From contig NZ_JAFMYU010000008.1 of the NCBI RefSeq assembly GCF_017353255.1, positions 62,001 to 126,000 on the forward strand: a DNA stretch of 64,000 bases, written 5' to 3'. Shown piece after piece: positions 58,179 through 64,000 of this stretch (position 1 is its first letter; every line of letters begins with the position of its first letter). The notes under the pieces were generated by a model. It was not told the origin of the DNA and ran no database searches. It saw only the letters and a list, made by a program, of their open reading frames with translations. The position numbers were made by a program, and so were the translations under genes. This DNA is from Fibrella aquatilis. Lineage in GTDB: Bacteria; Bacteroidota; Bacteroidia; Cytophagales; Spirosomataceae.

Positions 58179-59201
58179 TCAGCGCAGCAAGGGCGCCACC
58201 CGCGTGCCCAGCAGGTCGATAGCGTGCATGAGTTTTTCGTGGGGCTGACTGGCTACGTCGAGTTGAAACGTCACGCGCGAAATGCCCCCTAGGGCCTCGC
58301 TGTGGCGGATTATTTTTTCGGCCACTTCTTCCGGGTTACCAATCAGCAATGCCCCCAGCGGACCCAACTGTGCACTGAAGGCCGCTCGCGAAACGGGTGG
58401 CCCGCCGCGCTCAAGGGCGCGTTTGTTGAAGGTACGCGCATAGCCCGGAAACGCCGATTCTACGGCCTCTTCGCCCGTTTCGGCTACGTAGCCCAGCGAG
58501 TGCAGGCCCACCTGTAGTTGCTCCGGCGCGTGCCCCGCCCGGCGGCCAGCTTCGCGATACAGATCAATGAGGGGTCGGAAACGGTGGGTGTCGCCGCCAA
58601 TGATCGCTACCATCAGGGGTAGGCCCAAGGTACCCGCCCGCACAAACGAAGCCGGCGTGCCACCTACGCCCAGCCAGATGGGCAAGGGGTTTTGCATGGG
58701 CCGGGGGTAGATGCCCTGCCCCGTCAATGCAGGCCGGAATTTGCCTTTCCAGCGCACCTGCTCATTATCGCGGACGGTGAGCAGCAGGTCCAGTTTTTCG
58801 GCAAAGAGGGCATCATAATCGTTCAGATCGAACCCAAAGAGGGGAAATGCCTCGATAGACGACCCGCGCCCCACTACTAGTTCGGCCCGCCCTTTCGAGA
58901 TGAGGTCGAGAGTGGCAAATTCCTGGAACACCCGTACCGGGTCGGCGGCGCTGAGCACCGTAACGGCGCTGGTGAGCCTGATGCGGTTGGTGCGGGCCGC
59001 TGCCGCCGCCAGAATCACGGCCGTGGCCGAGTCGAGGAATTCCGAGCGGTGGTGTTCGCCAATGCCAAACACGTCCAGCCCTACCTGATCGGCCCGTTCG
59101 ATGCGGTCAAGTACCTGACCCATGGCCACCTCGCCGCTGATGATGGTGCCAGACCCGTTGTCGAGCACGTTCGTAGCAAAACTGTCAATGCCTATTTCCA
59201 T
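58179..59201 (-). CDS. LLM class flavin-dependent oxidoreductase (luciferase-like)
   Basis: A 340-residue flavin-dependent monooxygenase-like protein. Its signature segments are MEIGIDSFATNV, GLDVFGIGEHHRSEFLDSATAVILAAAAARTNRIRLTSAVTVLSAADPVRVFQEFATLDLISKGRAELVVGRGSS, and PLPIWLGVGGTPASFVRAGTLGLPLMVA. FMN binding is expected; the substrate is unknown. The start is placed at ATG 59199-59201; an upstream reading adds a CHPELVEGP peptide that is a translated repeat (see inverted repeat 24). A terminator follows it. Confidence 0.9.
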   Translation of the reverse strand: MEIGIDSFATNVLDNGSGTIISGEVAMGQVLDRIERADQVGLDVFGIGEHHRSEFLDSATAVILAAAAARTNRIRLTSAVTVLSAADPVRVFQEFATLDLISKGRAELVVGRGSSIEAFPLFGFDLNDYDALFAEKLDLLLTVRDNEQVRWKGKFRPALTGQGIYPRPMQNPLPIWLGVGGTPASFVRAGTLGLPLMVAIIGGDTHRFRPLIDLYREAGRRAGHAPEQLQVGLHSLGYVAETGEEAVESAFPGYARTFNKRALERGGPPVSRAAFSAQLGPLGALLIGNPEEVAEKIIRHSEALGGISRVTFQLDVASQPHEKLMHAIDLLGTRVAPLLR

Positions 59202-59246
59202 ATGAGTTAGAGTCGTAAGTGTGGGAGGTGGTTTTAATGTTGGTGG

Positions 59247-59399
59247 GTAGGTTGCTGTCGCACGGCTCCGCGCCCCGGGCCCTTCAACAAGCTCAGGGTG
59301 ACAACGAGCTTGAATCAACTCAAGAGCCTGAATCCATGTCCCTGTCACCCTGAGCTTGTTGGAGGGCCCGGGGCGCGGAGCCAGGCGTCAGCAACCTAC
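59247..59399. repeat. Intergenic inverted repeat 24, nested, 56-bp arms
   Basis: 59247-59302 pairs with 59344-59399 with a handful of mismatches; the loop is 41 bp. The arms include CTTCAACAAGCTCAGGGTGAC, related to a short motif seen in many bacterial genomes, and the apex word TTGCTGTCGCA/GGCGTCAGCAA at the outer end. Further GTCGTAAGTG words extend to about 59455 on the right. Confidence 0.88.
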
Positions 59400-59454
59400 A
59401 TAGCGAAGCCACTTACGACTTTCCAGACCTACGACTTACGACTATTTTTCACAC

Positions 59455-60072
59455 TTACGCCGCCATGGCTGGTTCGATGCTGATACTGGCAATGGCTTTT
59501 TTCATAGCCGTTTCTTTCAATTCGGGAATGCTGGTGCCTTCCACCCGGAATACAATCACGTCGGTGAGGCCCAGCATGCCCAGCGAAGTCTTCAGATAAG
59601 GCACAACAAAGTCAATAGCAGCACCTGGCCCTTCTGAATAAATACCGCCACTTGCTATGACCAAATACACTTTTTTGCCTGGTTCGATCAACCCTACGGG
59701 GCCATTGGCAGTGTAGCGGAAGGTAACGCCGGCGCGGGCAATGTGGTCAATCCAGGCTTTCAACGTCGACGAGACGCCAAAGTTGTAGACCGGTATGCCA
59801 ATCACGATGGCATCGGCGGCTTTGAGTTCGGCAATGGCCTGATCTGAGTGGCGAATGGCTTCCTGCTGCTCTGGGCTGTGGTTTTCGGCGGGCGTAAAGA
59901 ATGATTGCAGGTGAACTTCTTCCAGGTGGGGGAAGGGTTTGTTCGTGAGGTCATGCACCGTAACGGTACTGCCGGGGTTAGCGGCTTGGAGTTGGTTAAC
60001 AACCGCGTTACCGAGTTGGATACTGGCCGATGCCCCTTTGCGTGGGCTGGAAATAAGGTGCAAAATGTTCAT
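59455..60072 (-). CDS. azoR: FMN-dependent NADH-azoreductase
   Basis: A 205-residue flavodoxin-like protein. FMN binding: MNILHLISSPRKGASASIQLGNAVV; the substrate/dimer segment is PVYNFGVSSTLKAWIDHIARAGVTFRYTANGPVGL with VIASGGIYSEG. It reduces azo compounds and quinones by two electrons with NADH and probably protects against quinone and electrophile stress. It is divergently arranged with an HxlR-type regulator gene, the usual layout for regulation of such reductases. Confidence 0.92.
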   Translation of the reverse strand: MNILHLISSPRKGASASIQLGNAVVNQLQAANPGSTVTVHDLTNKPFPHLEEVHLQSFFTPAENHSPEQQEAIRHSDQAIAELKAADAIVIGIPVYNFGVSSTLKAWIDHIARAGVTFRYTANGPVGLIEPGKKVYLVIASGGIYSEGPGAAIDFVVPYLKTSLGMLGLTDVIVFRVEGTSIPELKETAMKKAIASISIEPAMAA

Positions 60073-60229
60073 GTGACGTTGATCGTAAAAAGTAAGTTGG
60101 ACTAAAGCGCGTGGCGTAACAGACCGGACGTACTACCGTTGCTACAATAGCTGAACAAAGCTGCGGGCAAAAAGTGGCATATTTGTGACTCATTACTTAA
60201 AGAATACCAGTTACAAAAAGGATACCGTT

Positions 60230-60601
60230 ATGAAGGATTTTTCGTCTCCTGAGTGCCAGGGTGCTCACCGGGCCATGCGTGACACGCTCGACGTAATTGG
60301 CGGCAAATGGAAATTGGTTATTCTCTCTATTATGCTTGAACGCAAGTGGCGATTCAAGGAGCTGGTGCGGGAAATTGGTATCTCGCCACGCATTCTCTCA
60401 AAAGAATTGCAGGAACTGGAGATCAATAAGCTGATTACCCGCACCGTCTGCAACACCCGCCCTATCACGGTAGAATATGAAGCAACCTCCCACAGCCGCA
60501 GCCTCGAGCCGGTTATCCGTGCCCTCCGCGAATGGGGTGTTGCCCACCGGCAGGAGATTATTGGCAGAAAGGAAAATGCTGTTCCGCAGTTGTCAAATTA
60601 G
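60230..60601 (+). CDS. HxlR family transcriptional regulator
   Basis: A 123-residue winged-helix regulator: ECQGAHRAMRDTLDVIGGKWKLVILSIMLERKWRFKELVREIGISPRILSKELQELEINKLITRTV, the HxlR pattern with the conserved Cys at the N-terminus (Cys about 8), which in YodB/HypR relatives senses electrophiles or disulfide stress. The start is the ATG at 60230; an upstream reading adds 15 residues without support. The protein probably controls the divergent azoR gene, and the Cys fits quinone sensing. The binding site is not certain. Confidence 0.88.
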   Translation: MKDFSSPECQGAHRAMRDTLDVIGGKWKLVILSIMLERKWRFKELVREIGISPRILSKELQELEINKLITRTVCNTRPITVEYEATSHSRSLEPVIRALREWGVAHRQEIIGRKENAVPQLSN

Positions 60602-60709
60602 CATTGCACTGGCAATGGTGATTTGACGCGAACTATGAGACTGAGATTTAGTCTACCGGTTGATTATCAGATAGGTGACTAATTTTGAAAACTTATAATC
60701 TACCAAAAC

Positions 60710-60746
60710 AAAAAACCCCACTAACCAGTGGCTAGTGGGGTTTTTT
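60710..60746. terminator. Bidirectional terminator between HxlR and amylase genes
   Basis: AAAAAACCCCACTA faces TAGTGGGGTTTTTT with a short loop. It is flanked by A and T runs on both strands, so it can stop transcription of both convergent genes. Confidence 0.9.
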
Positions 60747-60764
60747 GTTGCCAGATAGCTGGCT

Positions 60765-63596
60765 TTATTCTTTCAACACCTTCTGCACGTGTACGCCTTC
60801 TTTGGTCTGCACTTTAAGCAGGTACAGACCCGCAGGCAGCGTATGCATACTCACCGAATGGTGTAGCACCTGCGCCGTTTTGTCGACCACCTGCGTTTGC
60901 AATGACCTGCCAGTCAGTCCGTTAACCGAAATCGTAACGGAACCACGATAGGCACTCTGCCAATGTATCGTGGCCAAATCGGTGGTGGGATTGGGTGAAA
61001 TGGTCAGGTTGGGCAGGGGTTCGGTAGCCAGGATGGGGGCGGGGGGCGGCGTAACCAGCCAGGGTACAAGGCCTGCTTCGGGGGTGGGCAGCTTGGTGGC
61101 CGTCAGGATATGCCATTGACCAGGTTGCAGGTTCAGCGCCGCCCCGGATTCGATGGTTTGTCCTGAAAAGTAGTCGTACCAGGTGCCAGCTTTGGGTAAA
61201 CTTAGGGCCACCACATTAGCCTGCACGTCGAAGTTGCCGATCACCACCACGGGGTTGGTGGCGTCGTTGAGAGTAAGGCTTTTCACCGGCGTAGCTCCCT
61301 GATACACAAAATCGGTGGTCTGGAAGGCAGGCTGCGAGAGCTTCAGCTTAATCAACTCCTGGTATACGCGCAGCAGTTTGGTCCGGTTGGCGTCGCGGAG
61401 GTATTCCCACTTCAGGGGCTTGGCTCCGGTGCGGCCGTTGGTTTCGATGCTGACGTCGTAGCCAAATTCGCCAAACTGCCAGATGAGCTTGGGACCGGGC
61501 ACGGGCAAAAACAGCGCCGCCGCCAGTTTGGCCCGTTCCTGGGCCGTGGCGGGGTCTTTGGTGTTGTAGGTGCCCGACGACGCCCCGTTTTGCAGCACGT
61601 CATATAGCAGCCGCTCTTCGTCGTGGCTTTCCATATAACCCACTACGTTGGGGTTGTTCCAGCCGCGCTCTTTATACGAAATCCAGTTGGTGTTGATGTC
61701 GTTGGGATTGCTCACCGCGCCCCGCGCCGAGTAGCGGAAATTATAGTTGTGGTTGCCCCAGAACAACATGCCGTAGTTGGCCAGTTCTTTCTCCTCGCTG
61801 TTATCGGCAAAGTGTTCCAGAATGACGTAGGCCGACTTATCATAAGCCCTGATTTCGTCGTAAATGCGTTTCCAGATGGCCACGCGGCTGGCGTCGTAGT
61901 TGCCCCAGGCCCCCACGTTGGTGGGGTTGGGGGTTTGGGTGAATCCCTTGGAAAGGTCAAACCGGTAGCCGTCGAATTTGTATTCCTGCAACCAGTACTG
62001 ATTTACCCGCTGCACATAGGCCTGGGTGGCTTTGCTTTCGTGGTTAAAATCGAAAAAGACGCTGAACGGGTGGGTGGCTTGCTGGTTGAAAAACGGGCTG
62101 TCGGCGCTGGGTTTGGTGCCGTCCCAGTACATTTTCACGTAGGGAAATTCGTAGTCGGCCTGGTTCAGAACCATATCGAGGATCACGGCAATGCCGTTTT
62201 CGTGGCACTTGTCGATAAACGCTTTCAGGTCGTTTTTGGTCCCGTAGGCCTTGTCGGCGGCGAAGTAGTAGATGGGGTTATAGCCCCACGAGTCGTTGCC
62301 CGAAAACTCCATAATCGGCATGAGTTCGATGGCGTTGATGCCCAGCTTTTTCAGGTATGGCAGCGAGTCGATCACGGTTTTGTACTGACGCGTGGCGGTA
62401 AAATCGCGCACCAGCAGTTCATACACCACCATGTTTTTGGCGTTGGGGCGCGTGAAGCTGGCCACCTTCCAGGGGTAGGCCGTCTGCCCCGTTTGCAGCA
62501 CCGACACGATCTGCCCCTGCGCTTTGGTGGGGAATGCTTTTAGTCCGGCATAGGTGGCAGAAAGAAACGAGTCGTTGTTGCGGTCCAGAATCTTGTCGCC
62601 GTAGGGGTCGCCGGTGGCAATCTGCCCGTCGATAAGGTATTGAAACGCGAGTTCCTGTCCGGCCGTCAACCCCTTGATCTCCAGCCAGTAGCGGGTTCCG
62701 TCGGCGGTGCGGTTCATGAGCGAAGCGGGCGTGGGCGTGAAGTCGTTTTGCTCACTGATCACGTTGACAAACGTCTTCAGCGGGGCATACAGCACCAGCG
62801 TGGCACTGGTAGGGTCGGTGCCATAATTGATACCGTCGCGCAGTCCTGCCGGTACCGCCGCCACGGTGGGCGTGGGTTTCACGTACAGCAAAAACGAGTC
62901 GGCGGCGGTCTCCGTGGTGGTTTTGGCCGTCACCACCACCTTGCGCAGGGTGTTGATCGTGGCGCCCGACGGCACCGTGGCTACTACCGAATCGGCGTTG
63001 GCAACCGTGGTGGCTACCTTACCGTCTACCAGCATCGTGAGTGTGGCTTTGTCGGAGGCATTGGCCCGTACCGACACGTTGGTGTTGGTTTCAACAAAAA
63101 GCAGCTTAACCGTGGGGCGGGCAAAGCTCACGGTCAGTTTGGTGTCGTAGATTTTAACGAAAAAATCTTCGGTTTGGGCTTTGCCGTCGCCGCTTTTCAC
63201 CACCAGCCCCAGCCGCCGAATGGGCGTGTTGGCCGGTACGCCGTAGTAGGTGCGGGGTACAAGCTTAATCTGCCACCTGTCGCCACCCAGGGCAGTCATG
63301 GTGCCGGGGGCGAAAGGCAGCCCAAAATCTTTTTGTCCGGCAGGCTGAAACTGAAAGGCATCGCCCGTTTCGGTAGAGCCTGCCCCCGACCACAGGTAGA
63401 CGTCGTCTTTTTTGCCTAATAGCGCTTTGGCCCGGCCATCTGCCGATTTGGTCAGGTCTACAATGATGGTTACCTCCTTGTCGGCCGTAGGAAACGTGGG
63501 GACGGTGGTAACCAGCTGGGCCGCAGATGGCGTTAATGTGCTGATAGTCAGTAGCCAGAAAAGTAGGCTAATACGTTGGTAGCGTTGCTTGCTCAT
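60765..63596 (-). CDS. Secreted alpha-amylase family (GH13) protein with T9SS tail
   Basis: A 943-residue exported protein (signal peptide to SAAQ, about 27). Beta-sandwich regions (about 30-260) precede a CBM48-like/N-terminal domain and the GH13 barrel (about 390-720): YNPIYYFAADKAYG, GYRFDLSKGF (nucleophile Asp), VILEHFAD (acid/base Glu), YMESHDEERL (stabilising Asp). A C-terminal beta domain follows, then the sorting tail NLTISPNPTTDLATIHW ... GLTGRSLQTQVVDKTAQV..LPAGLYLLKVQTKEGVHVQKVLKE, a T9SS type A signal. It likely acts on alpha-glucans outside the cell. A full promoter (TTG, 19 bp, TACCTTTG) lies upstream. Convergent to hxlR. Confidence 0.93.
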   Translation of the reverse strand: MSKQRYQRISLLFWLLTISTLTPSAAQLVTTVPTFPTADKEVTIIVDLTKSADGRAKALLGKKDDVYLWSGAGSTETGDAFQFQPAGQKDFGLPFAPGTMTALGGDRWQIKLVPRTYYGVPANTPIRRLGLVVKSGDGKAQTEDFFVKIYDTKLTVSFARPTVKLLFVETNTNVSVRANASDKATLTMLVDGKVATTVANADSVVATVPSGATINTLRKVVVTAKTTTETAADSFLLYVKPTPTVAAVPAGLRDGINYGTDPTSATLVLYAPLKTFVNVISEQNDFTPTPASLMNRTADGTRYWLEIKGLTAGQELAFQYLIDGQIATGDPYGDKILDRNNDSFLSATYAGLKAFPTKAQGQIVSVLQTGQTAYPWKVASFTRPNAKNMVVYELLVRDFTATRQYKTVIDSLPYLKKLGINAIELMPIMEFSGNDSWGYNPIYYFAADKAYGTKNDLKAFIDKCHENGIAVILDMVLNQADYEFPYVKMYWDGTKPSADSPFFNQQATHPFSVFFDFNHESKATQAYVQRVNQYWLQEYKFDGYRFDLSKGFTQTPNPTNVGAWGNYDASRVAIWKRIYDEIRAYDKSAYVILEHFADNSEEKELANYGMLFWGNHNYNFRYSARGAVSNPNDINTNWISYKERGWNNPNVVGYMESHDEERLLYDVLQNGASSGTYNTKDPATAQERAKLAAALFLPVPGPKLIWQFGEFGYDVSIETNGRTGAKPLKWEYLRDANRTKLLRVYQELIKLKLSQPAFQTTDFVYQGATPVKSLTLNDATNPVVVIGNFDVQANVVALSLPKAGTWYDYFSGQTIESGAALNLQPGQWHILTATKLPTPEAGLVPWLVTPPPAPILATEPLPNLTISPNPTTDLATIHWQSAYRGSVTISVNGLTGRSLQTQVVDKTAQVLHHSVSMHTLPAGLYLLKVQTKEGVHVQKVLKE

Positions 63597-63619
63597 GAGT
63601 CAGTAAATAAGAAGATAGT

Positions 63620-63649
63620 CAAAGGTACACAACGTAACTGCCCTAACAA
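63620..63649 (-). promoter_or_regulatory. Promoter of the amylase gene
   Basis: On the minus strand TTG (63647-63649), 19 bp, TACCTTTG (63620-63627). Both elements and the spacing match the Bacteroidota sigma consensus. The leader would be about 16 nt. Confidence 0.7.
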
Positions 63650-63763
63650 TTGGCCCGGATGTTGTGTTGCCAATAGGAAAGGCCCAACCCTCGTTTTAAC
63701 TTCGTCTTACTGACGTTGTACTCATCCGGTACGGTCAGGATTGCCTCAACGCCACCCCACACA

Positions 63764-64000
63764 TGTTGCCCGATTCACTACTCGACGTTTCGTTGACTGA
63801 TATTCTGGATGCGCTCCCCGACGGTGTAATCTGGATGCGACCTGTTTATGATGCTGAGCATCAGCTTGTTGACTTCAGTATCGATTATCTCAACGAACGG
63901 GTCCGAAGCCTGACGAGTAATGCCCAAACCGTGCGGCTTGGTATGACCGTGCAGGAGGTGCACGACCCGGCCACAACCAGCGACGAATCGGGGTTTGCCG
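63764..64000 (+). CDS. PAS-domain signalling protein, N-terminal part (cut by window edge)
   Basis: Open to the right edge; 79 residues are visible. They read as a PAS-like start: VSLTDILDALPDGVIWMRPVYDAEHQLVDFSIDYLNERVRSL, a pattern typical of multi-domain sensor kinases in Cytophagales. The domains that follow are outside the window, so kinase activity is unknown. The ATG at 63764 is the first plausible start. Confidence 0.6.

Noticed and set aside
59202-59348. 49-residue extension of the LLM flavoenzyme with CHPELVEGP
   Set aside because: The peptide is a known type of artefact from translating a dispersed DNA motif; the enzyme family starts at MEIGIDSF.
61623-62543. Opposite-strand frame across the amylase gene
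   Set aside because: Antisense shadow of the GH13 barrel.

Overview
The window reads as chromosomal DNA of a Bacteroidota member, most likely order Cytophagales near Spirosoma, Fibrella or Rudanella. The supporting signs are -7 promoter elements of the form TAnnTTTG, almost no Shine-Dalgarno sequences, type IX secretion sorting tails, SdrD-like/DUF11 surface proteins, a Bacteroidota-type T6SS tube protein (TssD) and protein matches by eye. No phage, plasmid or complete insertion sequence is visible.

Layout. 1-1.4 kb: edge of a secreted amidohydrolase and a broken PD-(D/E)XK transposase-type nuclease. 1.4-7.1 kb: a mostly co-directional minus-strand run (alpha/beta hydrolase, asparaginase, TatD nuclease, two membrane glycosyltransferases flanking a NodB deacetylase). 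7.3-12 kb: stress flavoprotein, TauE exporter, GH25 lysozyme, 1-Cys peroxiredoxin, small envelope proteins. 12.2-14.4 kb: a NarL/HisKA_3 two-component system. 15.1 kb: tRNA-Ala(GGC). 15.2-20.4 kb: NlpC/P60 hydrolase, Tex, hisD, hisG. 20.5-23.5 kb: a T9SS-sorted secreted protein and a T6SS 'evolved TssD' toxin gene, frameshifted, with a candidate immunity gene. 23.7-40.6 kb: DEAD helicase, TolB-like propeller protein, two giant surface paralogues, two secreted amidohydrolases. 40.6-50 kb: ispF, MNT/HEPN pair, M16 peptidase, beta-lactamase-fold hydrolase, Gfo/Idh/MocA oxidoreductase, bifunctional nuclease, etfBA. 50-64 kb: a ParE/RelE-type pair, enolase-superfamily enzyme, GNAT, another serine hydrolase, a dicarboxylate symporter, FtsX/MacB-type permease, LLM flavoenzyme, azoR/HxlR divergent pair, a secreted GH13 amylase and the start of a PAS sensor.

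The most unusual content is not a gene. About twenty intergenic spaces hold long inverted repeats, several perfect over 28-61 bp per arm. The arm sequence is different at every locus, but the arms are built of short degenerate direct repeats, and many share an apex close to TTGCTGACGC/GCGTCAGCAA. The arms often run into or abut the stop codon of a neighbouring gene. A second small module with core CGGCGGACCG occurs in four of these hairpins. As an identical 13-bp insertion (CAGCGGCGGACCG, directly after ACCG and before T) it also frameshifts two unrelated genes: the PD-(D/E)XK gene at 820-832 and the TssD-toxin gene at 23236-23248. Removing exactly 13 bp restores both reading frames. This looks like a mobile or templated mini-insertion process that builds or feeds the intergenic palindromes. 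I know of no described system that matches it, but no database search was possible.
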